Assembly: GCA_963790335.1 (NCBI GenBank)
Contig: CAWBOB010000008.1
Coordinates: 310,001 to 374,000 of the forward strand
Length of the DNA stretch: 64,000 bases
Source of the DNA: JAOUEA01 sp963790335
Lineage (GTDB): Bacteria > Actinomycetota > UBA4738 > HRBIN12
Direction of reading: 5' to 3'
Below the pieces are notes generated by a model. It saw only the letters and a program-made list of their open reading frames with translations, ran no database searches and was not told the DNA's origin. Below are positions 20,155 to 28,168 of the stretch, one piece after another. Both the position numbers and the translations under genes were made by a program. Every line of letters begins with the position of its first letter. Within the stretch, counting starts at the first letter, position 1.

Positions 20155-20853
20155 ATGAAGGTCGCCTCGGTGGTCGTCGACTTCGACGGCACCGCCAGCA
20201 CGCACGATGTCGCCGAGCACCTCCTCGAACGCTTCGCGTCGGGAGACTGGCGACGTCTCGACGCGGCCTGGGAACGGGGCGAGCTCGGATCCCAGCACAC
20301 GGTCGCGGCACAGAGCGCGATGCTCGACGCCGACCGTGCCACGCTCCTCGGCCACGCGATCGCGCACTGCGCGGTCGACCCTACGTTCGCGCCGTTCGTG
20401 ACGTGGGCGCACGAACACGACGTCGAGGTCGCGCTCGCCTCCGACGGGTTCGGGTTCTACATCGAACCACTCCTCGCCGTGGCGGGCGTGCCACCGATCC
20501 CGGTCGTCACGAACGTCCTGTCGTGGGACCCGCACGGCCGGCCGGACGGTCTGCGCTTCCCCGCACGCCACGTCGAGTGCGTCGGCTGCGGCACGTGCAA
20601 GATGAACGCGGTGCTCGATCGACGATCGCGTGGCGCGGTGGCCTTCGTCGGGGAAGGCTCGAGCGACCGCTACGGGGCGCTCTATGCCGACGTCACCTTC
20701 GCGAAGCTCGCGCTGGTCGAGCATTGCGAGCGTGACGGCGTGGCGTTCGAATCGTGGACCGACTTCGACGACGTGCGCCGATGGCTCGAGGGAGACTCGC
20801 CGCTGCCGGGACCCGTCTCCCCTCCCACATGCCCCGGGTGGACCATCGTGTGA
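20155..20853 (+). CDS. HAD-superfamily phosphatase (SerB/MtnX-like)
   Basis: A 232-residue haloacid-dehalogenase-type phosphatase. Motif I is VVVDFDGTAS (nucleophile Asp 9), motif II the ASDGF segment, and motif III/IV the AFVGEGSSDRYGALYAD segment. Size and motif spacing fit subclass IB enzymes such as phosphoserine phosphatase or the methionine-salvage phosphatase MtnX, but the substrate is not fixed. A Cys cluster CVGCGTCKMN at about 143-152 is an extra feature. TAGTCT at 20140-20145 lies nine bases before the ATG. The stop overlaps the next gene as GTGA. Confidence 0.8.
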   Translation: MKVASVVVDFDGTASTHDVAEHLLERFASGDWRRLDAAWERGELGSQHTVAAQSAMLDADRATLLGHAIAHCAVDPTFAPFVTWAHEHDVEVALASDGFGFYIEPLLAVAGVPPIPVVTNVLSWDPHGRPDGLRFPARHVECVGCGTCKMNAVLDRRSRGAVAFVGEGSSDRYGALYADVTFAKLALVEHCERDGVAFESWTDFDDVRRWLEGDSPLPGPVSPPTCPGWTIV

Positions 20854-21789
20854 ATCTCGAGAGGCAGCAGTTCGATCTGCCCGCCGGCTACCACGCTCGA
20901 CCCGCCCGTCGCGAGGACCTCGACGCCGTCTTCCATCTCGTTGCGGCGTGCGAGCGCCACGACGACGGGGCGACCGAGGTGGCCCGCAGCGACATCGCCG
21001 CCGACTGGAACCGGCCAGACTTCGACCTCGAGACCATGTCGATCGTCGTCGTGCACGGATGACGAGCTCGCGGCGAGCGGCGACGTCTTCAAGGGGCGCG
21101 CCGAGGTCGACGTGGCGCCGCTCCACCGCGGCCGGGGTATCGGAGCCGCTCTGCTGCCGTGGACCTGGTTCGTCGCCCGTTCCGACGGACGTGACTCGGT
21201 CGGCCAGACCGTCTCCGACCGCCGGACCGACGCCTCGGCGCTGTTCCTCGCTCACGGGTACGAGGTCTCCCACACCGCATGGGTGCTCCGGATCGATCTC
21301 GGCGACGAGGCCCCCGTCGCACCGGCGCTCCCCGACGGCCTCGCGTTCCGCGACCTGCGCCCCGGTGAGGACGACCGGACCGTGTACGAGGTGATCGACG
21401 AAGCGTTCGATGACTGGGACGACCGGGAATCCCACGGCTTCGACAACTGGGTGGCAGCGTTCCTGCACCGAGACGAGGTGGTGCACTCACTCGTGCCGGT
21501 CGTCGTCGATCGAGGAGCGGACGATCGCATCGTCGGCGTGGCGCTGAACTTCCACTACGGGAACGATGACATCGAAGGGTGGACCCAGCAGCTCGCCGTC
21601 GACGAGGCGTATCGGGGCCGAGGCATCGGGCGGGCGTTGCTGCAGGAGAGCTTCCGGCGGTTCCACGGGGTCGGCTATCGGCACTGCGGTCTCTCGACCG
21701 ACTCGCGCACGGGCGCGCTGGGTCTGTACGAGCACATCGGCATGCGGGTGCGCTCCAGCTTCACGCGGTACACGAAGCGACTGTCGTGA
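20850..21789 (+). CDS. Tandem GNAT acetyltransferase (frame break near 21060)
   Basis: Two GNAT domains in about 312 residues. The first (AGYHARPARREDLDAVFHLV, then EVDVAPLHRGRGIGAALLPW) is interrupted by one surplus base near 21060. The second (LAFRDLRPGEDDRTVYEVID, LAVDEAYRGRGIGRALLQES, RTGALGLYEHIGMRVRSSFT) is intact. The two-domain layout recalls mycothiol synthase MshD and its relatives, but I cannot separate MshD from other tandem acetyltransferases. The GTG at 20850 overlaps the HAD stop, so the pair is probably coupled; ATG 20829 is the alternative. Confidence 0.7.
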
Positions 21790-21804
21790 GCGCCGCTCGG
21801 AACG

Positions 21805-21891
21805 CGGTGGCCGAGGGATTCGAACCCTCGAGGGAGTTGCCCCCCTACACGCTTTCCAGGCGTGTCCCTTCGGCCGCTCGGGCAGGCCACC
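21805..21891 (-). tRNA. tRNA-Ser (GGA)
   Basis: An 87-nt type II tRNA on the minus strand. The acceptor pair is GGTGGCC/GGCCACC with discriminator G. The anticodon loop CTGGAAA between CACGC and GCGTG gives anticodon GGA, followed by a long variable arm and the T-loop GGTTCGAATC. It decodes UCC/UCU. CCA is not encoded. Confidence 0.95.
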
Positions 21892-21980
21892 GCGGCGAGT
21901 CTATCGACCGGCCTCGGGCTCATCGCTGCGGAGAGAGAGCGGCGAGCGCCGCGGGTACCTCGTCGACCGTGCGTTCGACA

Positions 21981-22364
21981 TCAGCCCCGCTCCGCATCAC
22001 TGCGAAGGATGCAGAACTCGTTCCCCTCGGGATCGGCGAGCACGAGCCAACCGGTGCCGTCGGCCCGACGCCGGTCATCGATGGGGGTCGCACCCAAGGT
22101 GAGCACGCGCTCGATCTCCTCATCACGGGTTCGATCGAGGGGGACCAGGTCGAGATGGACGCGGTTCTTCACCCGCTTGGTCTCGGGTACCTCGATGAAC
22201 AACAGGCACTGCACCTCGAGTGGGCCGACGATCATGCACTCTTCGTCACCTGGCTCGTTCGGGTCGCCGGGCACGTCGGTGTACTGCAACACCTTTGCCC
22301 AGAATGCCGAGAGCTCGTAGGCGTTGCGACAGTCGAACGTGGTGTGTGCGATGCGGGAGCTCAT
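21981..22364 (-). CDS. VOC/glyoxalase-like domain protein
   Basis: A 127-residue single-module protein of the vicinal-oxygen-chelate fold (MSSRIAHTTFDCRNAYELSA FWAKVL, then RVHLDLVPLDRTRDEEIERV, then GWLVLADPEGNEFCIL). His and Glu metal ligands are at HTTFDC, HLDLV and PEGNEF. Close relatives are usually annotated as glyoxalase-like enzymes or resistance proteins with no proven substrate. TAGGGT at 22373-22378, eight bases upstream of the ATG, indicates a leaderless transcript. It sits between two tRNA-Ser genes. Confidence 0.8.
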   Translation of the reverse strand: MSSRIAHTTFDCRNAYELSAFWAKVLQYTDVPGDPNEPGDEECMIVGPLEVQCLLFIEVPETKRVKNRVHLDLVPLDRTRDEEIERVLTLGATPIDDRRRADGTGWLVLADPEGNEFCILRSDAERG

Positions 22365-22451
22365 CACGTGACACCCTAGCGCTCGCCCAGATCGCCGCCT
22401 CGTGCGCGTCCGCGGTCGGATGGCGGACACGCACGGAGGGGCGACGATCGG

Positions 22452-22541
22452 CGGAGGCGACAGGATTCGAACCTGTGAGGGGTGGATTAGACCCCTAACC
22501 GCTTTCGAGGCGGTCCCGTTCGTCCGCTCCGGCACGCCTCC
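22452..22541 (-). tRNA. tRNA-Ser (CGA)
   Basis: A 90-nt type II tRNA on the minus strand with acceptor GGAGGCG/CGCCTCC. The anticodon loop CTCGAAA between ACCGC and GCGGT gives CGA, reading UCG. It has a long variable arm and the T-loop GGTTCGAATCC. CCA is not encoded. Confidence 0.95.
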
Positions 22542-22650
22542 GTCGCCGAGTCTAGCAACGCGCGACGGGGCGTTCCGTGGCATCATCGCCGAAGGACAGC
22601 GACGCCTGGTCGTAGCCGTCTCGGCTCGGCCCGGGACCGGAGGGAGCCGC

Positions 22651-23064
22651 GTGGACGCGAAAGAGCTCGAGGCCGTGCCCCTGTTCGCGGGGCTTTCCAA
22701 GAAGGAACGTCACCAGGTCGCACAGCACGCCGATGTGGTCGACCTTCCGCCCGGATACCATCTCTGTGACCAGGGCGCGTTCGCGCACGAGTTCTTCGTG
22801 CTGCTCAATGGAACCGTCGAGGTCACCCAGGACGGCACGCACCTCACCGATCTGTCGGCGGGCGACTTCTTCGGGGAAGTCGCGCTCGTCGCGCACGACC
22901 GCCGCACCGCGAGCGTGGTGGCCACCTCGCCGATCAGCGCGATCGTGATGCACCAGCGTGACTTCGACGCGATGCAGCGCTCGATCCCGCACGTGGCCGA
23001 GAAGATCCACGAGGCGGTGCGATCCAGGTCACCGGATCAAGCGAGCGATCCCTCGGAGGACTGA
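22651..23064 (+). CDS. Cyclic nucleotide-binding domain protein
   Basis: A 137-residue protein consisting of one cNMP-binding (CAP-type) beta-roll: VPLFAGLSKKERHQVAQHAD, then FFVLLNGTVEVTQDG, and the phosphate-binding cassette DFFGEVALVAHDRRTASVVA (FGE-ALL-RT pattern). There is no DNA-binding domain, so it probably senses a nucleotide for a partner or is a stand-alone sensor. The GTG start has a strong GGAGGGAG ribosome site. The 3' end overlaps the convergent tadA by 28 bp. Confidence 0.8.
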   Translation: MDAKELEAVPLFAGLSKKERHQVAQHADVVDLPPGYHLCDQGAFAHEFFVLLNGTVEVTQDGTHLTDLSAGDFFGEVALVAHDRRTASVVATSPISAIVMHQRDFDAMQRSIPHVAEKIHEAVRSRSPDQASDPSED

Positions 23065-23546
23065 GCCCCCGGCACCGAATCGTCACCCCGGCGAGCTCTG
23101 AAGTACGCCCGAAGCAGCTCGCCGCACTCATCGGCCAGCACGCCCGACGCGACCTCCACGCGATGGTTCAGGCGTTCGTCCCGAACGAGGTCGCCGAGCG
23201 AGCCCGCGAACCCGGCCTTCGGGTCGGGCGCGCCGACCACGAGCCTCGGCACGCGCGCGAGCACGATCGCGCCGGCGCACATGGCGCACGGTTCGAGCGT
23301 GACAACGAGCGTGCAGCCGTCGAGGCGCCACGATCCCAGCCGCTCCGCGGCCTCACGCACCGCGAGCACCTCCGCGTGCGCGGTGGGGTCGCGCAGGCGC
23401 TCGCGGCCGTTGCCGGCGGCGGCCAGCAGCTCGTCACCACGGGTCACCACCGCCCCGACCGGCACGTCGCCGGAATCGATGCACGCGCGGGCGCGGTCGA
23501 GTGCGAGTCGCATCAGCCTCTCGTCGCGAGCACTAGTCTCGTTCAT
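23037..23546 (-). CDS. tadA: tRNA-specific adenosine deaminase
   Basis: Deaminates the wobble adenosine of tRNA-Arg(ACG) to inosine; the substrate tRNA is encoded at 34490-34564 in this window. The 169-residue cytidine-deaminase fold shows HAEVLAVREA (zinc His and catalytic Glu), TLEPCAMCAGAIVLARVPRL (PC-x2-C zinc pair) and the C-terminal helix ELLRAYFRARR. It starts MNETSARDERLMRLALDRAR. The metallopeptidase gene ends two bases upstream of its start. Confidence 0.93.
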   Translation of the reverse strand: MNETSARDERLMRLALDRARACIDSGDVPVGAVVTRGDELLAAAGNGRERLRDPTAHAEVLAVREAAERLGSWRLDGCTLVVTLEPCAMCAGAIVLARVPRLVVGAPDPKAGFAGSLGDLVRDERLNHRVEVASGVLADECGELLRAYFRARRGDDSVPGAQSSEGSLA

Positions 23547-23547
23547 A

Positions 23548-23904
23548 CTAGTATCGGTCGATCTCGTGGAGCCGCTCGTCGTCGATGCCGAAATGGTGGG
23601 CGATCTCGTGTACGACCGTCTCCCCGATCACACGCTTGAGCACCTCGGGCTCGGGGCCGGCTTCCGCGGCGATGGGCATCGCGAACAGCGTGATGCGATC
23701 GGGAAGCACGCCCGTGTAGTCGGCCCCGCGCTCGGTGAGCGGGATGCCCTCGTACAGCCCGAGCGTGTTCTGGTCGAGGCCCTCGGGTGGGTGGTCGTCG
23801 ACGAGCACCTCGACGTTGTCGAGCGCCCCGTGGACCCAGTCGGGAAGGGCATCGACCGCCTCGGCGACCAGCGCCATGAACCGCTCCTGCTCGCCCGTCG
23901 GCAT
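23548..23904 (-). CDS. Minimal zinc metallopeptidase (HExxH, MtfA/minigluzincin-like)
   Basis: A 118-residue cytoplasmic protein of the small metallopeptidase family often found beside tadA in actinobacteria. It begins MPTGEQERFMALVAEAVDAL, has a family-typical NTLGLYEGIPLTERG segment, and carries the zinc motif HEIAHHFGID near the C-terminus. Activity is unproven in most relatives. Its ATG is seven bases from TAGGCT, which lies on the same seven base pairs as the -10 of the divergent pncB. Confidence 0.8.
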   Translation of the reverse strand: MPTGEQERFMALVAEAVDALPDWVHGALDNVEVLVDDHPPEGLDQNTLGLYEGIPLTERGADYTGVLPDRITLFAMPIAAEAGPEPEVLKRVIGETVVHEIAHHFGIDDERLHEIDRY

Positions 23905-23910
23905 GCTGGG

Positions 23911-23917
23911 TAGCCTA
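23911..23917. promoter_or_regulatory. Shared symmetric -10 element for divergent genes
   Basis: The heptamer TAGCCTA reads TAGCCT rightward (6 nt before the pncB ATG) and TAGGCT leftward (7 nt before the metallopeptidase ATG). One symmetric -10 could therefore fire leaderless transcripts in both directions from an 18-bp gap. Assigned from sequence only. Confidence 0.5.
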
Positions 23918-23922
23918 CGCGG

Positions 23923-25260
23923 ATGCCGGGGGGGCTCCTGACCGATCTCTACGAGCTGAACATGGCGACCAGCTACCTGCGCCGCGGCATGAACCACCCC
24001 GCCACCTTCAGCCTCTACGTGCGCGGTCTGCCGAAGGCTCGCGGCTTCCTGGTGGCGGCGGGCCTCGAGGCGTGCATCGGCTTCCTCGAGACGTTCTCGT
24101 TCACCGACGACGAGCTCGCGGCGCTCGGCGCGATGGGGTTCGACGACCGAGCGCTCGAGGACCTGTCGAGCGTGCGCTTCGACGGGGAGCTTTGGGCGGT
24201 GCCCGAGGGTCGCATCGTGCACTCCGGGGAGCCGCTGCTCGAGCTCACCGCACCCGTCGCCGCGGCCCAGCTGGTCGAGACGGTGTTGCTGAACCAGATC
24301 ACGCTGCACACGACGCTGGCGTCGAAGGCGGCGCGGTACGTGATCGCCGCCGAGGGTCGCGGACTCGTGGACTTCGCGTTCCGCCGAACCCACGGCGTGG
24401 AAGCCGCGATGGCGGTCGCGAGGGCCACGGCGCTCGTCGGGTTCGCGGCCACCTCGAACGTCGAGGCCGCCCGCCGATACGACCTCGTGGCGGCGGGCAC
24501 CATGGCGCATTCGTTCATCGAGGCCTTCCACACCGAGCGCGAGGCGTTCCGTGCCTTCGCCGAAGACCACCCGGGGCGGACGACGTTCCTGGTCGACACG
24601 TACGACACGCTCGAAGGCATCAGGTCGGCGATCGACACGATCGGGGACCTCGACCTGACCGGCGACATCGGGGTGCGCCTCGACAGCGGCGACCTCGACG
24701 CGCTGGCCCGGAGCGCGCGCTCGATGCTCGACGCCGCAGGTCTCTCGCGGGCGAGCATCTTCGCGAGCGGTGGTCTCGACGAGCACGAGGTGCATGAGCT
24801 GGTGCGATCCGGTGCGCCCGTCGACGCCTTCGGCATCGGCACCCAGCTGGGGGTGTCCGCCGACGCTCCGTACGTCGACTCCGTCTACAAGCTCGTCGAG
24901 TTCGACGGTCGGGCGGTGATGAAGCTGTCGTCGGGGAAGGTCAGCCCCCCCGGACGCAAGCAGGCCTGGCGCACCGCCGACGGTGACCACGCCGACGTGC
25001 TGGGTCTGCGAGACGAGGCCGGACCCGATGGCGCGACGCCGTTGCTGGAGCCGACCATGCGAGACGGCACGCGGGTCGCGCCGGAACCCGAGCTCAGCGC
25101 TGCCCGCGCTCGCTTCGGCTCCGATCTCGCGGGAGTGCCGCAGAAGGCCAGGCGGCTCACCCATCCCGAACATGTGGTCGTGACCCACAGCGCCGCGCTC
25201 CGCGAGCTCACCGAGCGCACCCGCGCCGAGGCGGAGCGACGATCCGGCGCTCGGGCATGA
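23923..25260 (+). CDS. pncB: Nicotinate phosphoribosyltransferase
   Basis: Joins nicotinate and PRPP to give nicotinate mononucleotide in NAD salvage. The 445-residue protein starts MPGGLLTDLYELNMATSYLR, the usual family N-terminus. It contains FAFRRTHGVEAAMAVARA, FVDTYDT-like LVDTYDTLEG, RLDSGDLDALARSARSMLDA and the phosphate loop FGIGTQLGVSADAP. Length and motifs are normal. The gene is leaderless-type and overlaps the following hydrolase gene by four bases (ATGA). Confidence 0.93.
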   Translation: MPGGLLTDLYELNMATSYLRRGMNHPATFSLYVRGLPKARGFLVAAGLEACIGFLETFSFTDDELAALGAMGFDDRALEDLSSVRFDGELWAVPEGRIVHSGEPLLELTAPVAAAQLVETVLLNQITLHTTLASKAARYVIAAEGRGLVDFAFRRTHGVEAAMAVARATALVGFAATSNVEAARRYDLVAAGTMAHSFIEAFHTEREAFRAFAEDHPGRTTFLVDTYDTLEGIRSAIDTIGDLDLTGDIGVRLDSGDLDALARSARSMLDAAGLSRASIFASGGLDEHEVHELVRSGAPVDAFGIGTQLGVSADAPYVDSVYKLVEFDGRAVMKLSSGKVSPPGRKQAWRTADGDHADVLGLRDEAGPDGATPLLEPTMRDGTRVAPEPELSAARARFGSDLAGVPQKARRLTHPEHVVVTHSAALRELTERTRAEAERRSGARA

Positions 25261-26525
25261 GCGCGACCGCACTGCCCGGCCGGCCGGGGCGCCGGCGGCG
25301 CAGATGGCCGTGGGTCGTCGTGGCAAGCCTCATCGTGCTCGTCGCCCTCTTCTACGGAGCCGGGGGCTATCACTTCTCCAACGTGATCGACGAGCGAGCA
25401 CTCGACGCCTCCTCCATGCGCGCCGGCGCGCGAGCGCTCGATCCCGACGTCGAGATCACGGACCTCAGGGACGAGCTCGAGACCGGAGGGTCGGCGACGG
25501 TGTCCTTCCGGCCGCTCGATGACGATCTCGGCGTCGACCTCCTCGGGGTGCAGGGCCTGCGCTGGAACGCGGGGTACGGCCGCATCGGGGACGAGCCGGC
25601 CGTGGCCGTGTTGGACGAGCCGGGAGTGGATGTCAGAGGTTTCACGCTCGTGAGCGGCACGCTTCCATCGCCGGGAACGCTCGCCGAGCTCGACGTGCGT
25701 GCCTTCCCGGCGGATCCCGCCGACTCGGGGATGGGGCTCGAGGAGCTCACCGTGTCCGGACCCCTCGGCGCGTATCCGGCGTGGCTCGGCCGGGCGGACG
25801 GCAGGACGTGGGCGATCGTGGTGCACGGCAACTCGCTGTCACCTGCCGACGGGCTGCGTGCGGTACCGATCTTCACGCAGGCGGGCTATCCGGCGTTGGT
25901 GGCGACCTATCGCAATGACCCCGGCGCACCCGAGGATCCGAGCGGGAAGCTCCGCTACGGGCTCACCGAATGGCGTGATCTCGAGGCGATGGTGGCGTAC
26001 GCGGTGGAGCAGGGCTCCGACGGCGTCGTGCTCGACGGCTACTCGATGGGCGGGGGCATCGTGATGGCCTTCCTGCAGCGGTCGGCGCTCGCGAGCGAGG
26101 TGCGAGCGGTGGTGCTCGACGCACCGATGCTCGACTTCTCTTCGACGGTCGACGACAACGCGTCGCGCGAGACGCTTCCGATCGGTGGGCTTCCGCTTCC
26201 GTCGTCGCTCACCGCCGTCGCGAAGGCGATCGCCGGCCTGCGGTTCGACGTGGATTGGTCCGCGCTCGACTACCTCGACGACACCGGCGCCTATCGCGTT
26301 CCCTTCCTGGTCTTCCATGGCACCGGCGATACGACCGTGCCGATCGGCACCAGCCGGCGTCTCGCCGAGCTGCTGCCGGGACAGGTCGAGCTGGTCGAGT
26401 GCGATCGAGCGGAGCACATCGGCTGCTGGAACCTCGATCCCGACGCCTACGCCGCGGCCGTGCAGCGTCTTCCTGGCGGACTCGGTCTGAACCCGCGGTT
26501 TGTGCATCGGGGCCGCCGCCCGTAG
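25257..26525 (+). CDS. Membrane-anchored alpha/beta hydrolase
   Basis: A 422-residue protein with a basic N-terminus and one membrane helix (WPWVVVASLIVLVALFYGAG), so the hydrolase faces outward. The hydrolase fold has the strand WAIVVHGNSLSPADGLRAVP, the nucleophile elbow GYSMGGGI, the acid in HGTGDTTVP and a His in AEHIGCW. About 150 residues between anchor and core form a beta-rich domain of unknown role. It resembles actinobacterial BAAT/DUF1100-like hydrolases; the substrate is unknown. Translation is probably coupled to pncB. Confidence 0.75.
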   Translation: MSATALPGRPGRRRRRWPWVVVASLIVLVALFYGAGGYHFSNVIDERALDASSMRAGARALDPDVEITDLRDELETGGSATVSFRPLDDDLGVDLLGVQGLRWNAGYGRIGDEPAVAVLDEPGVDVRGFTLVSGTLPSPGTLAELDVRAFPADPADSGMGLEELTVSGPLGAYPAWLGRADGRTWAIVVHGNSLSPADGLRAVPIFTQAGYPALVATYRNDPGAPEDPSGKLRYGLTEWRDLEAMVAYAVEQGSDGVVLDGYSMGGGIVMAFLQRSALASEVRAVVLDAPMLDFSSTVDDNASRETLPIGGLPLPSSLTAVAKAIAGLRFDVDWSALDYLDDTGAYRVPFLVFHGTGDTTVPIGTSRRLAELLPGQVELVECDRAEHIGCWNLDPDAYAAAVQRLPGGLGLNPRFVHRGRRP

Positions 26526-26571
26526 GGTGCGTGCAACGACCCGAACCGATCCCCCCGGGGGAGGGCCCGCG

Positions 26572-27624
26572 ATGAGGAACCCGCTCCGCTCGAACGTCGC
26601 TGTGCGCACCGCGCGTTCCGTGCTCGTGGCTGCGCTGCTCGTCGGCTCTGCGTCCCCTGCATCATCGGCGGTCGTGAACCCCGACGTGATCAAGGGCACG
26701 ACGTTGTTCGAGGGCTACGGGGCCGCCACGCACATCGGGTCTCGCAGGCTCTTCGCCTGGTCCAACGAGGTCGGACGCATCGGCACCGACCTCGCGGCCT
26801 ACGTCGAGACCAACGGGGGCACCGTGACGCGCATCAACGCGCGACGGACGACGGCCTACGTGGGTGGGTTCGACCAGGGCACCGACCGGGTCATCTTCCA
26901 GCAGACGGGGGGCCGGGACTCCGATCTCTTCCTCTATGACATCAGCGAGGCACGTCGCATCCCGATGACCCGGCTGAACGACGAGCGGTGGCAGTGGAAC
27001 CCGTCGATCGACACGCATCGCGGCACGACGTGGGTCACGTACGGCGTCAACCGATTCGGCGGACCGACGGCGAAGTGGCGGCTGTTCCTGTTCAACGGCT
27101 CCACGGGAGAGCGCACGCTGCTCGCCGAGACCACCAACCGTTGCGGCTGCCTGTTCCCGGGAACGGTGGCCTACCCCTGGGTGACCTGGGCGGTGGGCGA
27201 CGACGCGACGGCGTGGCGCTACGACATCCGCTCGGGCGAGCGCACGCCCCTGCTGCCGACGGATCGCGATGAGTACGGGGTGGCGATCACGCCACAGGGA
27301 ACCGCGTACGTGGCGCGGTCCGGCGATCGATGCGGCACCGGCGCCGCGATCTACCGGGTGGAGCCCGACGGCACGCCCTACCTGCTGCATCGACTGCCCG
27401 CCGACCGGGAAGCCACGAACCTTGGCGTGGACTGGATCGGTCCGCACGACCGCCTCTACTTCGATCGGCGCAACTGCCTGACGGGTTCGGCCGACGTGAT
27501 GCGGCTGCGGCGGTCCGACCGGGTCGGCACACCCGCTCGCGTCTCGGCTCGAGGGCGCGGCGCCGCGACGGGTGGGGTCAGGCCGTCGGGAGCCACCCCG
27601 GACGCGTCGCCTCGTACGCGCTGA
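26572..27624 (+). CDS. Exported TolB-like beta-propeller protein
   Basis: Start chosen at MRNPLRSNVAVRTARSVLVA, which has a signal peptide (SVLVAALLVGSASPASSA) and a GGGGGAGGG ribosome site. The mature part (about 320 residues) is a series of propeller blades (RVIFQQTGGRDSDLFLYDIS, WRLFLFNGSTGERTLLAETT, ATAWRYDIRSGERTPLLPTD). Function unknown; it probably binds something at the cell surface. The last 30 residues are low-complexity and overlap leuD by 47 bp, so the true end may be earlier or altered by a base error. Confidence 0.6.
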   Translation: MRNPLRSNVAVRTARSVLVAALLVGSASPASSAVVNPDVIKGTTLFEGYGAATHIGSRRLFAWSNEVGRIGTDLAAYVETNGGTVTRINARRTTAYVGGFDQGTDRVIFQQTGGRDSDLFLYDISEARRIPMTRLNDERWQWNPSIDTHRGTTWVTYGVNRFGGPTAKWRLFLFNGSTGERTLLAETTNRCGCLFPGTVAYPWVTWAVGDDATAWRYDIRSGERTPLLPTDRDEYGVAITPQGTAYVARSGDRCGTGAAIYRVEPDGTPYLLHRLPADREATNLGVDWIGPHDRLYFDRRNCLTGSADVMRLRRSDRVGTPARVSARGRGAATGGVRPSGATPDASPRTR

Positions 27625-28168
27625 TCTTCTCCTCGTGGCGCAGCGACAACCCGATGTCGTCGAGCCCCTCCAGCAGTCTCCAGTGGGTGAACTCGTCGAT
27701 GTCGAACGTCTCGTCGAGCCCGGGGGCCCGCACGGAGCGCGCGGGCAGATCCACGACGATGCGCGTCGTGGGATCGTCGAGCACGGCATCCATCAGCGCT
27801 CGGACCGACTCGGCCCGTAGCTCCACCGGCAAGAGCCCGACCTTGAAGCAGTTGTTGCGGAAGATGTCGGCGAAGCTCGGTGCGATCACCGCTCGGAAGC
27901 CGTAGTCCTCGAGTGCCCACGGTGCGTGCTCGCGGCTGGAGCCGCTTCCGAAGTTCGCGCCGGCGATCAGGATGCTCGCGCCGTCGTAGCGGGTGTCGTT
28001 GAGCACGAAGTCGGGGTCCTTGCGCCACTCGTCGAACAGGAACGGTCCGAACCCGGCTCGCTCGATGCGCTTGAGGTACTGCGCCGGGATGATCTGGTCG
28101 GTGTCGACGTCGGAACGATCGAGCGGCACGGCCGTGCCTTCGACCACGGTGATCGGCTCCACGGTCAC
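27578..28168 (-). CDS. leuD: 3-isopropylmalate dehydratase small subunit
   Basis: With LeuC, isomerises 2-isopropylmalate to 3-isopropylmalate in leucine synthesis. It is a 196-residue swivelling domain: VTVEPITVVEGTAVPLDRSD, VDTDQIIPAQYLKRI, then GANFGSGSSREHAPWALEDY, the family signature. The GTG start overlaps the leuC stop (GTGA), giving a coupled pair at 1:1 stoichiometry. Confidence 0.95.
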   Translation of the reverse strand: MTVEPITVVEGTAVPLDRSDVDTDQIIPAQYLKRIERAGFGPFLFDEWRKDPDFVLNDTRYDGASILIAGANFGSGSSREHAPWALEDYGFRAVIAPSFADIFRNNCFKVGLLPVELRAESVRALMDAVLDDPTTRIVVDLPARSVRAPGLDETFDIDEFTHWRLLEGLDDIGLSLRHEEKISAYEATRPGWLPTA

